Below, one piece after another: positions 33,863 through 42,717 of a stretch of 64,000 bases of DNA. The notes beneath the pieces are model-generated. The model saw only the letters and a program-made list of their open reading frames with translations. It was not told the DNA's origin and did not search any database. The translations under genes were made by a program, and so were the position numbers. The first letter of the stretch is position 1. Every line of letters begins with the position of its first letter. This stretch comes from Saccharicrinis sp963667815 (GTDB lineage Bacteria > Bacteroidota > Bacteroidia > Bacteroidales > Marinilabiliaceae). The stretch lies in NCBI GenBank assembly GCA_963667815.1, contig OY764021.1. One strand, given 5' to 3'.

Positions 33863-35050
33863 ATGGCTATTGAACAAACATGGCGCTGGTATGGTCCTAA
33901 TGACCGGATTACGCTCGATGATATAAAACAAACAGGTGCTACAGGAATTGTTACCGCACTTCATCATATTCCTAACGGAGAAGTTTGGACGAAGGAAGAA
34001 ATTCTTATTCGTAAAAATTTGATTGAAGCGCATGGATTAACTTGGTCTGTTGTAGAAAGTGTCCCTGTACATGAAGATATAAAAAAGCAAACTGGCGATT
34101 GGGAATTATATACTAAGAATTACCAGGAATCTATTCGTAATTTAGGAGAGTGCGGAATTCAAACTATATGTTATAATTTCATGCCTGTTCTTGATTGGTC
34201 ACGTACAAACCTAAATTTTCAAGCAAAAGAAGGCTCTTACGCATTAATATATCAACAAAAAGTTTTTGCTGCATTTGACATTTACATCTTAAAAAGAACA
34301 GGTGCAGAAAACGACTATACAGACAAAATAAAAGCTGACGCTAAAGCGTATTTTGAAAGTCTTGATGAAAATGGTATTGAAAATCTAACAAATACTGTAA
34401 TTAAAGGATTACCTGGTGCAGAAGAGAGTTATACACTGGAACAATTTCAATCAGTATTAGATGCATATAAAGATATCGATGATAAGAAATTAAAAAAGCA
34501 TCTTTTAGAATTTCTTAATGCCATTATTCCCGTTGCCGAACAAGCAGGAGTAAGAATGGCTATTCATCCGGATGATCCACCTTGGGGATTATTGGGTCTA
34601 CCACGGGTTGTAAGTACTCTTGATGATGCAAAAGATATAATTAACAAGGTTGATTCAATCTCAAATGGTGTTACACTTTGTACAGGATCTTGGGGTGCTG
34701 GCTATTTCAATGATCTTTCAGTTATGGCTGAAGAACTAGCTCCCAGAATCAACTTTGCTCACTTAAGAAATGTAAGTAGAGATACTGACCATAACTTTAG
34801 TGAAGACATGCTTTTTGATGGAGATGTTGACATCTATTCTGTATTAAAAACAATAGTTCTTGAAGAAGAACGTCGAAAAAAGGAAGGCCGAAACGACTTT
34901 TCTATACCAGTACGTCCTGACCATGGTCATCAAATGTTAGGAGATATTGGCCATCCAAATAATCCTGGATATTCACTATACGGAAGAATGAAAGGTTTAG
35001 CAGAAATTAGAGGTTTAGAATTAGGAATAAGAAGAAGTATAAATAATTAA
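33863..35050 (+). CDS. uxuA: Mannonate dehydratase
   Basis: UxuA dehydrates D-mannonate to 2-keto-3-deoxygluconate. The 395-residue protein matches the E. coli enzyme in length and has the family opening TWRWYGPNDRITLDDIKQTGATGIVTALHHIPNGEVW, a VVESVPVHEDIK stretch, and metal-site regions AIHPDDPPWGLLGLPRVV and FAHLRNV, with RPDHGHQMLGD near the C-terminus. It lies 126 bp after the reductase and 26 bp before the transporter gene. Confidence 0.96.
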   Translation: MAIEQTWRWYGPNDRITLDDIKQTGATGIVTALHHIPNGEVWTKEEILIRKNLIEAHGLTWSVVESVPVHEDIKKQTGDWELYTKNYQESIRNLGECGIQTICYNFMPVLDWSRTNLNFQAKEGSYALIYQQKVFAAFDIYILKRTGAENDYTDKIKADAKAYFESLDENGIENLTNTVIKGLPGAEESYTLEQFQSVLDAYKDIDDKKLKKHLLEFLNAIIPVAEQAGVRMAIHPDDPPWGLLGLPRVVSTLDDAKDIINKVDSISNGVTLCTGSWGAGYFNDLSVMAEELAPRINFAHLRNVSRDTDHNFSEDMLFDGDVDIYSVLKTIVLEEERRKKEGRNDFSIPVRPDHGHQMLGDIGHPNNPGYSLYGRMKGLAEIRGLELGIRRSINN

Positions 35051-35076
35051 TACATAAATCTAAAAAATACAAATTA

Positions 35077-36525
35077 ATGTCTACTAAACAAATTAAAGAA
35101 AACATGACGAAATACAGGTGGGCCATCTGTTCGTTACTATTTTTTGCCACGACGATCAACTACATGGATCGTCAGGTACTATCACTCACGTGGAAAGACT
35201 TTATTGCTCCTGAATTTCACTGGTCAAATGGTGACTATGGAAACATTACTGCATGGTTCTCTGTATTTTACGCTATCGGATTATTAGTAGCTGGTAGATT
35301 CGTGGACAAAATGGGTACTAAAAAAGGATTCTTATGGGCCATTGGAGTTTGGTCGGTAGGTGCAGTTTTACATGCATTTTGTGGTATTGCAACCTCAGGT
35401 ATAACAACTGGAGAATGGTTTGTTGGTTTTGAAGGTGCTAAAGAAGCTATCGGTACTGTTGAAAATGTTGCAAGAGTAATGAATGTTAGTGTTGTATTAT
35501 TCATTTTTGCTCGTTTTGTTTTAGCAATTGGTGAAGCTGGTAACTTCCCTGCTGCTATTAAAACAACAGCAGAGTACTTCCCTAAAAAAGATAGAGCTTA
35601 CGCTACTAGTATCTTTAATGCAGGTGCAACAGTTGGTGCTTTAGGTGCACCTTTAACAATTCCTGTCATTGCATCTCACTTTGGTTGGGAAATGGCTTTT
35701 ATCATTATCGGTGCCCTTGGTTTTGTTTGGATGGGATTTTGGGAATTCATGTACAAAAAACCTAGTGAGCATCCAAAAGTAAATGAAGCTGAACTTGCCT
35801 ATATCAATCAGGATCACGACGAAAATGACACTACTGCAAAAGAAGCTGAATCTATTCAGATTCCATTCTGGAAAATCTTTTCTTACAAACAAGCATGGTC
35901 TTTTATTGTAGGTAAATTTATGACTGATGGTGTATGGTGGTTTTACTTATTCTGGACACCAGCTTACTTAAGTGATGTTTATGGATTAGCTTCTGATACT
36001 ACTATGGCGCAAATTTTATTATTTGTTTTATATGCCATTACACTTCTATCTATTATTGGAGGTTATTTACCTACCTATTTTGTAGAAAAGAAAGGTATGA
36101 ATCCTTACGCAGGGCGTATGAAATCAATGCTTATTTTTGCATTCTTCCCATTACTTGCTTTATTTGCTCAGCCTTTAGGTGATCACTCATATTGGTTCCC
36201 AGTTATTATTATTGGTATTGCAGGTGCTGCTCACCAGGCTTGGTCAGCAAACATCTTCTCTACAATTGGTGATATGTTTCCAAAATCAGCAATTGCTACA
36301 ATTACAGGAATTGGTGGTATGGCAGGTGGATTAGGATCTTTCTGTATTAATAAAGGTTCTGGTATGCTATTTGACTTTGCTGATAAAACAAGCATGAAGT
36401 TTATGGGATTCCAGGGAATTGAAGCTGGTTATTTCATTATTTTCTCAATATGTGCCGTGGCTTATTTAATTGGTTGGGTAATAATGAAAGTTCTTGTTCC
36501 TCACTACAAACCATTAAAACATTAA
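35077..36525 (+). CDS. exuT: ExuT-type hexuronate MFS transporter
   Basis: This 482-residue major facilitator protein has about 12 membrane spans. It begins with the anion:cation symporter-family motif TTINYMDRQVLSL (~25-37), and the second transmembrane loop has GRFVDKMGTKKGF. ExuT-like transporters bring in glucuronate or galacturonate by proton symport. Substrate is inferred from the surrounding catabolic genes. A clear hairpin terminator follows the gene. Confidence 0.88.
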   Translation: MSTKQIKENMTKYRWAICSLLFFATTINYMDRQVLSLTWKDFIAPEFHWSNGDYGNITAWFSVFYAIGLLVAGRFVDKMGTKKGFLWAIGVWSVGAVLHAFCGIATSGITTGEWFVGFEGAKEAIGTVENVARVMNVSVVLFIFARFVLAIGEAGNFPAAIKTTAEYFPKKDRAYATSIFNAGATVGALGAPLTIPVIASHFGWEMAFIIIGALGFVWMGFWEFMYKKPSEHPKVNEAELAYINQDHDENDTTAKEAESIQIPFWKIFSYKQAWSFIVGKFMTDGVWWFYLFWTPAYLSDVYGLASDTTMAQILLFVLYAITLLSIIGGYLPTYFVEKKGMNPYAGRMKSMLIFAFFPLLALFAQPLGDHSYWFPVIIIGIAGAAHQAWSANIFSTIGDMFPKSAIATITGIGGMAGGLGSFCINKGSGMLFDFADKTSMKFMGFQGIEAGYFIIFSICAVAYLIGWVIMKVLVPHYKPLKH

Positions 36526-36542
36526 TTATAACAATATTTTTT

Positions 36543-36570
36543 ATAGCCTGGCTTATTTAAGTCAGGCTAT
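36543..36570 (+). terminator. Hairpin after exuT
   Basis: ATAGCCTG (36543-36550) pairs with CAGGCTAT (36563-36570), extended inside by CTT/AAG with a mismatch. The downstream run is ATTTATTT, not a pure T tract. It may partly separate lacI-type regulator expression from the catabolic genes. Confidence 0.7.
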
Positions 36571-36585
36571 ATTTATTTAAAGAAT

Positions 36586-37638
36586 ATGCCGGGAAAAACA
36601 GTACGAATAAAAGATATAGCACTTAAAGCTGGAGTATCTATTGGGACCGTTGACAGAGTATTACACAATCGTGGAGAGGTGAAAGCTGCAACGAAAGAGA
36701 AAGTATTGGCAATTGCTAAAAAACTTAATTATCAACCTAATATTGCTGCTCGTGCCCTTAAATCACCCACATCTTATAAAATTGCTGTCATACTTCCTCG
36801 CAGTACTGGAAATAATTTATTTTGGGAAGAACACCCTAAAGGCATTGAACTTGGAAAAGAATCCACTACTCCATTTATTGCCAATGTAAAGTATTTCAAT
36901 TATGAAATGCACAATGCAGATGATTTCAAACAAGAATCACAGAATCTAATAGATTGGAAACCTGACGGAATTATTATTGCTCCAATCTTAAAAAATGAAA
37001 CAATAGAGCTTTGTCACGAACTTGACAACTTATCTATCCCCTATACTTTTATTGACACAAATATTGAAGAGTCGAACGCACTTACTTTTATTGGTGAAAA
37101 TGCTAGAAAAGGAGGACGTGTTGCAGCCAGTATTATGGATGTCGGTGTAGAGCAAGATAAAGACATTTTAATCGTTAATATTGCAAAAGATATTGATAAT
37201 GTAATCCACTTAAACTTACGTAATCAAGGTTTCATGAGTTATTTTATGGATCCTGGCAAACGCAATATCGGTCTGAAAATTACAGTTGAAGTACCTAGCG
37301 GAGACAGAAAAGGCATATACGAAACCTTAGACCGTGTATTCAAAAACAATTTAAATATTGGTGGAATAATGGTTTCAAGTGCTCGTACATTTGTAATAGC
37401 AGAATATTTAAAAGAACGAAACCTTGAACATTTATTTTTAGTTGGATACGAGGTTTACGAGAAGAACAGTCAGTATTTAAAAGAAGGAATAATTAATTTT
37501 TTAATTAGCCAGAGACCAATTGACCAGGCAGAAAAAACCTTTAAAAGATTATTTAATTATTTGGCTCATAATACAACTCCTGAAAAAATAGAATACCAAC
37601 CTATCGATATTATCAATATTGAAAATCTGGAGAGTTAG
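36586..37638 (+). CDS. LacI-family transcriptional regulator
   Basis: This 350-residue protein has an N-terminal LacI helix-turn-helix (RIKDIALKAGVSIGTVDRVLHNRGEV, ~6-31), hinge (NIAARAL), and a periplasmic-binding-protein-like sensor domain (~64-350). The sensor domain has features of the sugar-ABC-type subgroup (KPDGIIIAPI, ASIMDVGV). It closes the uronate cluster and is the obvious candidate to regulate it in response to a uronate or pathway intermediate. The ATG overlaps nothing, and the gap to exuT is 60 bp. Confidence 0.9.
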   Translation: MPGKTVRIKDIALKAGVSIGTVDRVLHNRGEVKAATKEKVLAIAKKLNYQPNIAARALKSPTSYKIAVILPRSTGNNLFWEEHPKGIELGKESTTPFIANVKYFNYEMHNADDFKQESQNLIDWKPDGIIIAPILKNETIELCHELDNLSIPYTFIDTNIEESNALTFIGENARKGGRVAASIMDVGVEQDKDILIVNIAKDIDNVIHLNLRNQGFMSYFMDPGKRNIGLKITVEVPSGDRKGIYETLDRVFKNNLNIGGIMVSSARTFVIAEYLKERNLEHLFLVGYEVYEKNSQYLKEGIINFLISQRPIDQAEKTFKRLFNYLAHNTTPEKIEYQPIDIINIENLES

Positions 37639-37656
37639 TTAAGGATTCTTCTTGAT

Positions 37657-40134
37657 CTATAGTTTTACTTCAAAAAGTATCCTTATACCAAAATCAGGAG
37701 CTCCTTGAATAGATTTTGGAGCTACCCTCCAAATACCTTCTACTCTAAAAAAGCGCAAAACATTCTCTACTCCTGCTCCAACTTCAAGATAAGTACCATT
37801 AGCACTTCTGGCTCCTGCCGGCATGTCAATACCTCCCAACTGTTTTTCATTTAAACTACCAATCATAGCTTTAGCTGAAACTACTTCTCTAAAGCCTAAT
37901 CGTTTAAGCAATGGTAAACGATTAAAAAAGAAACCATTTAAATGATAGTCTGCATAAGTGTGAACATATTGATCGTGAATAAATTCTAAATAATTAATCA
38001 AGTTAAAATCATATCGGTAATATCCATATGTTTCATTTCCTCTTGGAATTTCGAGCATTGTATATGGTAGTTTGCCAAAAATTTTTCCTGCTTCTACTGC
38101 ATAATTAAAAATAGTTTGACCAAAGTACTTTTTTACATTTACTGTTGCATGAATTTTACCATACCAGTTACTAGTGTTATTATAATCAACTCTACCCACA
38201 TTTGCTGCAAAATTGATTATTGGATAATCTGTTGAAACATACAAACGCATAAAACCATCATCTATTACAGTTTCCTTCCACGATAAACGAAGATTTATGC
38301 CAGCTTCCACTGCCTGTATATAATCCACTTCCTGGCCATTCATGATAAATGGATAAAATTCAGGAGAGTGTTGCTTCATATAATCCAGGTTAAATCGAGT
38401 ACTTAATCCTGTCCTCCATTCATTTTCATATTCCATATGTACACCTTGCTGACGATACAACTCATCAAAAGCTTCTCTTGAAAGAATACTTGAAACTAAA
38501 TTTGTTTCTGATGGGCTTAACATATTTTCATATAAATATAAAATCTTTCTATTCTCCCCCATCCTAACATACCTGTCATCATATTCGAGTTTAAGTACCT
38601 TCCTTTTAACATGATTAAAGCGATAACCAACACCTCCTCTACCTGTAATCATATTTGTATTTGTGCCATAGCCTAATCCTCCATATAACATCCAATTTTC
38701 ACTAATTTCAGAACTGGTTCTGCCTCCAAAATAAAATCGATAACCTTCAATCTCATTACTTTGTATAAAATCAGTATATGGGCCTAACTCAAATTTACCT
38801 ACATCAAGATATCCATTGAGTCCCATCTCAACCAAATCATTAGCTAGCTTAACCGTTTTAATTTGATTCACACTATCGATGATAGCATATTTATTCAGAT
38901 CATCCTCAGAAAGTTTAACGTGCCTGTAATGATCCCAATAACCTTCATCTCTCTTTCTATAATTAAGACTCTTAACCGATTCGTAGTTGATATTATTTAC
39001 GGATAATTCTATTTCCTCTGAGGGATTTATTGCAACCTTATCAAAAGAAGAGCTTTCCGTAAACAATAATTCCAAGCGTTGCTTAGTTGAATCTCCAGAA
39101 ATAGGCAAGTAATCAAATTCTGCAGATAAGTGGTTACTTTTATAAAACACAACAGAATCATTTATGAATTGATACTCGCTCTTTACTTCCATATTTTTAA
39201 TAAAGTTCAGTTGATTTCCTCCTGAAAGTTTGGCATCAATTTCCTTTATCGCAAAACGTTTATTATCAATAATCATGTATCCCTGAAATACATTCTCACC
39301 TTTACGCTTTGGATAAAAAAGTACCTTGTAGTTTTTTGTATCATTAACCATTGTACTATCTACCAGATAGTAACGATAATAGAACCATCCATTATTGGCT
39401 AGGGGACTAACAAAATTTTGCTCATAATACTTTATATAATTCTGATAAAAATTATGACTTACGTTTAATCCACTTGTATAACCACTAAATTCATAACTAT
39501 TTAAAACACCTAACCCTGAAGTTTTATCAGCTAATATGGTCGACTTTTCTTTAAGTGGTTTTCTTTGAAAATCGTTTTGGACAATTTGCTCTGAGAAGTA
39601 GACTGGTAAATAATAATTCCCGTTCTCTCCCTTTTGAAATAAATGTTTATGATCTTTAAAAATATTAGACTTCATTAAAGATCTTTCAACATTATTCAAT
39701 ACATAATCCCATTTAGAATATTTCTCATATGAATATCTGTTATACTTTTCAGGATTATTATTTTCTTTTTGTTCTATTGCGTTTTTAATAATCCACCTGA
39801 TTTGTTCATCATTTGGTTTTACCTTTACTTCATTAATCGCAACGACCTCAGGTTCCAGATCAACTGTTAATTCTCCCTTGTTATTAATAGCTTTAATAGT
39901 CTGCTTATAATATCCAATAGCTGAAATACTAACTGAATCTCCGGTATAATTTAATTTGAAGTAGCCTGTAGTATCACTAATCGTTCCTTGAGAGGTACCC
40001 TGAACATAGACGTTGGCAAAAGGAACAGGTTCGCCTGTCTTTGAATCCTTAACTGTTCCGGTTAATAATCTGTTCTGAGCTGAAACTACATTTACAATTG
40101 TAAATAGAAATATCAGAATATATAATTTTCTCAT
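37657..40134 (-). CDS. DUF5686 outer-membrane protein with carboxypeptidase-like regulatory domain
   Basis: This 825-residue protein has a signal peptide (~1-19, ending VVSAQ), then a carboxypeptidase-regulatory-like beta-sandwich (LTGTVKDSKTGEPVPFANVYVQGT, ~24-105) and a long DUF5686 region. The DUF5686 region carries IIKNAIEQKENNNPEKYNRYSYEKYSK and a C-terminal stretch rich in aromatic alternating strands, ending FGIRILFEVKL, which looks like an outer-membrane beta-barrel. It resembles a TonB-receptor-like layout without a plug. Function is unknown. It converges with the LacI-family gene. Confidence 0.88.
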   Translation of the reverse strand: MRKLYILIFLFTIVNVVSAQNRLLTGTVKDSKTGEPVPFANVYVQGTSQGTISDTTGYFKLNYTGDSVSISAIGYYKQTIKAINNKGELTVDLEPEVVAINEVKVKPNDEQIRWIIKNAIEQKENNNPEKYNRYSYEKYSKWDYVLNNVERSLMKSNIFKDHKHLFQKGENGNYYLPVYFSEQIVQNDFQRKPLKEKSTILADKTSGLGVLNSYEFSGYTSGLNVSHNFYQNYIKYYEQNFVSPLANNGWFYYRYYLVDSTMVNDTKNYKVLFYPKRKGENVFQGYMIIDNKRFAIKEIDAKLSGGNQLNFIKNMEVKSEYQFINDSVVFYKSNHLSAEFDYLPISGDSTKQRLELLFTESSSFDKVAINPSEEIELSVNNINYESVKSLNYRKRDEGYWDHYRHVKLSEDDLNKYAIIDSVNQIKTVKLANDLVEMGLNGYLDVGKFELGPYTDFIQSNEIEGYRFYFGGRTSSEISENWMLYGGLGYGTNTNMITGRGGVGYRFNHVKRKVLKLEYDDRYVRMGENRKILYLYENMLSPSETNLVSSILSREAFDELYRQQGVHMEYENEWRTGLSTRFNLDYMKQHSPEFYPFIMNGQEVDYIQAVEAGINLRLSWKETVIDDGFMRLYVSTDYPIINFAANVGRVDYNNTSNWYGKIHATVNVKKYFGQTIFNYAVEAGKIFGKLPYTMLEIPRGNETYGYYRYDFNLINYLEFIHDQYVHTYADYHLNGFFFNRLPLLKRLGFREVVSAKAMIGSLNEKQLGGIDMPAGARSANGTYLEVGAGVENVLRFFRVEGIWRVAPKSIQGAPDFGIRILFEVKL

Positions 40135-40443
40135 GTTTTACATCTAAGTAAAAAACATCTATTAATATGTTTTCATTTACTCAAACAAAATAGATGTAGC
40201 AAAGTTGAATTTTTATCTTATTTATTCTACCAATAATTTCATTCAACTGAACCTAGGACAAAGCAAATACAAATAACACTTAATAAATAATATTTTTAAG
40301 CGAAACACATTTATTCCATGCTCAAATGTTAAATTCCTGATTTAATCAATAAACAGAACAATCTAAAAAATGTATCTGATAAACCTGTCTAAAGCTTCTC
40401 ATTACATTTAATACTAAAAACGATTCGTCAAAAACAACGAAAT

Positions 40444-40465
40444 AATTATGACATATATCATAATT
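40444..40465. promoter_or_regulatory. Dyad AATTATGA-N6-TCATAATT, candidate operator
   Basis: A perfect 8-bp inverted repeat lies about 38 bp upstream of the candidate -7 box of the PAS/MCP-like gene. Its position fits an activator or repressor site. Confidence 0.4.
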
Positions 40466-40502
40466 TAACCCCATATTTTTAGGGGGCATATCACATTTAT
40501 TT

Positions 40503-40510
40503 TATATTTG
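40503..40510 (+). promoter_or_regulatory. Candidate -7 box (TATATTTG) for the PAS/MCP-like gene
   Basis: This is an exact TAnnTTTG match 29 bp before the ATG at 40540. The -33 region lacks a clean TTTG. Confidence 0.45.
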
Positions 40511-40539
40511 CAGGCATATTACCTAAATAAATACCACCT

Positions 40540-41529
40540 ATGTTATTATTTTTTTACATCACTCTGGCAGGAATGGTGTGTCTTGTGCTATGGATGCTCA
40601 ATAAAATTCAGCATTTAAAATCACAAGTCAAATCATTAAATGCAAATGCATCTGCAACTATTGCAGCAGATGAAATTACCAATATTCAATTCAGCGAAGA
40701 GAGACATGCTGAAATGGAAAGGCTTTCGATTGTAGCCAAACAAACAGACAATGCCATAATGATTATGGATTGTAAAGGAAATATTCAATGGTTGAATGAT
40801 GGTTTTACTCGTATGTATGAATATACTTACGATCAATTTATTCAAATCAGAGGAAACAACATTCTTCAAACAAGCTTTAACCCAATGGTTCAAAAATGTA
40901 TTGAACAATGTATTGCTACAAAAAAACCGGCCTACTACGAAGCAATTAACACAACCCCCTCAGGTAGAGAAATCTGGACTCACACCTCACTTTCTCCTGT
41001 GTTAAATGAAAATGGAGAAATTATTCATTTAGTAACTGTTGACTCTGATATTTCTAAAAGAAAAGAAGCTGGCGATAACCTGATTAAACGAGTAGATATT
41101 TTAACGAATAAAATCACAGAATTATCACAACAACAAAAGGACATGATGTTGTTTACAGAACAACTCATGGATGAAGTAAGCAAGTCCAATGAAAAAATAA
41201 AGGAAACAGATCAGATTGTAAGCTTTATTCAAGATATGTCGGATAAAATTAAAATTATGGGTATCAATGCATCTATTGAAGCTCAGTATGTTGGGGATAA
41301 AGGGAGTGGTTTTAAAGTAATTTCAAATGAAATTGTACAAATGTCGGATACCACAAAACAATATTCACGCGAAATATCCAATATTGTTAAACATATTCAG
41401 GAATCGTCAAAACAACTAAATAACGGTAGAGAATTAGTTGAGCTAGCTGCAGAAAAGTATCAAAAGGCAGTAGAAGCATTAAAATACGAAGTAAATCTGG
41501 TTGAATCTGTAGTAGAAAGATTGAACTAA
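40540..41529 (+). CDS. PAS sensor with MCP-like signalling domain
   Basis: This 329-residue protein has one N-terminal membrane anchor (~2-22), a PAS domain with PAC tail (~58-178, with DNAIMIMDCKGNIQWLNDGFT and VTVDSDISKRK), and a short chemoreceptor-like coiled coil (~180-329). The hairpin region MGINASIEAQYVGDKGSGFKVISNEIVQMS corresponds to the MCP signalling tip (usually NALNAAIEAARAGExGRGFAVVAxEVR). There is no periplasmic ligand domain, HAMP or obvious methylation helix pair. No che genes are nearby. It may signal to a non-chemotaxis partner. A bidirectional terminator follows. Confidence 0.87.
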   Translation: MLLFFYITLAGMVCLVLWMLNKIQHLKSQVKSLNANASATIAADEITNIQFSEERHAEMERLSIVAKQTDNAIMIMDCKGNIQWLNDGFTRMYEYTYDQFIQIRGNNILQTSFNPMVQKCIEQCIATKKPAYYEAINTTPSGREIWTHTSLSPVLNENGEIIHLVTVDSDISKRKEAGDNLIKRVDILTNKITELSQQQKDMMLFTEQLMDEVSKSNEKIKETDQIVSFIQDMSDKIKIMGINASIEAQYVGDKGSGFKVISNEIVQMSDTTKQYSREISNIVKHIQESSKQLNNGRELVELAAEKYQKAVEALKYEVNLVESVVERLN

Positions 41530-41540
41530 AAGAAATCCTA

Positions 41541-41584
41541 TTATAACAAAGGGCCGATTTAAATAAATCAGCCCTTTGTTATAA
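41541..41584. terminator. Bidirectional terminator
   Basis: A 14-bp stem, TTATAACAAAGGGC with GCCCTTTGTTATAA, extends inside with GATTT/AAATC and one mismatch. It sits between the convergent PAS/MCP-like gene and TonB-like gene. T runs are weak, but the stem is very strong. Confidence 0.75.
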
Positions 41585-41607
41585 TGTTATTTTAATAAAA
41601 ATCATTT

Positions 41608-42276
41608 CTAATATCGTCTATATATTGGTTCTGTACCTGGCTTGGTTTCTACAACCAACACACCATTTTTTGCCTCCTCGCCATATAACTCTATAGCTTT
41701 TTTACCTTTCATTACCCTAATTGACTTAATATTATAATAGTTTAAATTCGCTAAACCTGTCACTTTTTTCTTATCAATTACAAATAATGGGGCTCTGTCA
41801 TTTTCATAAAATGGTTTTATCTGTTTTGCAATCTCCCTGTTCTCATCAGAAATATAAAAATGAACAGGGATTGTAACTTTAGTATTAACTTTTTGTCCTT
41901 TTAATTCTCCGGGTTTCCATTTATCCATTAACCTAACAACTCTTAACGCCTCATCATCTATACTTTTATAGATACCTTTTTCTAACTCAAGGTTTGCCAA
42001 CTCACCATCTTTTGTTACCACAAAAGTCACCATAACTTTACCCTCTACCTCTTTGGCTAAGGCGTCTACTGGATATTGAATTTCTCTCGATAAAAATTTT
42101 TGTACATTTCCACCTGTTTTTTTTAAAACTGGTACTTGGTCAACAGTATCATAAATACTATCTGTTGGAACAGAATAGGTATACTTGAAAATATTATGCG
42201 CAGATACATTTTGAAGTAATCCTGTAACCAGGATAAACATAAATGCTAATAAAAATGAATGAATATTAGATTTCAT
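41608..42276 (-). CDS. TonB C-terminal domain protein with plug-like tail
   Basis: This 222-residue protein has an N-terminal hydrophobic segment (~8-25, signal or anchor), a TonB C-terminal domain (~55-145: QYPVDALAKEVEGKVMVTFVV, DDEALRVVRLMDKWKPG, TIPVHFYIS) and a short tail. The tail (ITGLANLNYYNIKSIRVMKGKKAIELYGEEAKNGVL, split here for reading) resembles the TonB-receptor plug motif. Similar TonB-plus-plug-like fusions occur in Bacteroidota. It lacks the Pro-rich periplasmic spacer of classical TonB and has no ExbB/ExbD genes nearby, so energy transduction by it is uncertain. Confidence 0.82.
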   Translation of the reverse strand: MKSNIHSFLLAFMFILVTGLLQNVSAHNIFKYTYSVPTDSIYDTVDQVPVLKKTGGNVQKFLSREIQYPVDALAKEVEGKVMVTFVVTKDGELANLELEKGIYKSIDDEALRVVRLMDKWKPGELKGQKVNTKVTIPVHFYISDENREIAKQIKPFYENDRAPLFVIDKKKVTGLANLNYYNIKSIRVMKGKKAIELYGEEAKNGVLVVETKPGTEPIYRRY

Positions 42277-42348
42277 AGCCAGCTGATTTTTAGTTAATTT
42301 ATTTTATCATATAAGTAGCAAAAATTATGCCCAAACGATAAAAAAATA

Positions 42349-42633
42349 TTATAAACTATCCCTCAACTTATCAATATTCATCATGGCTTTTCTTATATCT
42401 TCTAATGACTTTTTTCTACTCTCTATGGAATCAAAATCATTTGACAACTTTGGTTTTCTTTTCGAGTTATTTTCAGTCTCATTTTCTTTGTGATCCTCAT
42501 CACTTTTATCAGATAACGAACGACTTGATTCTACAGAAGTATCTTCCTGGCAGGTAACAAAATCAAGGCTGTCCATCAATTCTTTAAAAAAAGCAACCTT
42601 TTTATTATCTACACTAACTTTAAAACTTCTCAT
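42349..42633 (-). CDS. Small hypothetical protein, possible antitoxin-like N-terminus
   Basis: This 94-residue protein opens with FKVSVDNKKVAFFKELMDSLDFV, a strand-helix pattern seen at the N-terminus of many small Bacteroidota antitoxin-like proteins. A Ser/Asp/Glu/Asn-rich low-complexity middle (~30-62) and a Lys/Glu helix at the end follow. No toxin gene is beside it. The TonB-like gene lies 72 bp downstream on the same strand and a hydrolase gene 84 bp upstream. Function is unknown, and coding is supported by native-like composition rather than by a family match. Confidence 0.6.
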   Translation of the reverse strand: MRSFKVSVDNKKVAFFKELMDSLDFVTCQEDTSVESSRSLSDKSDEDHKENETENNSKRKPKLSNDFDSIESRKKSLEDIRKAMMNIDKLRDSL

Positions 42634-42717
42634 TATACCATTATTTAATGTACTATATAGTCCCTGTGGTTGTTGTACTTTACAATACAGTAAATAGTTA
42701 CATATATTTACTATTTA

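Larger units (their letters stand above)
40135..40539. other. Divergent promoter region
   Basis: This 405-bp region separates the DUF5686 gene from the PAS/MCP-like gene. On the plus side it contains an inverted repeat AATTATGA-N6-TCATAATT (40444-40465), a CCCC/GGGG stem (40469-40485) and a -7 match TATATTTG (40503-40510). Nothing clear was found on the DUF5686 side. Confidence 0.5.
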
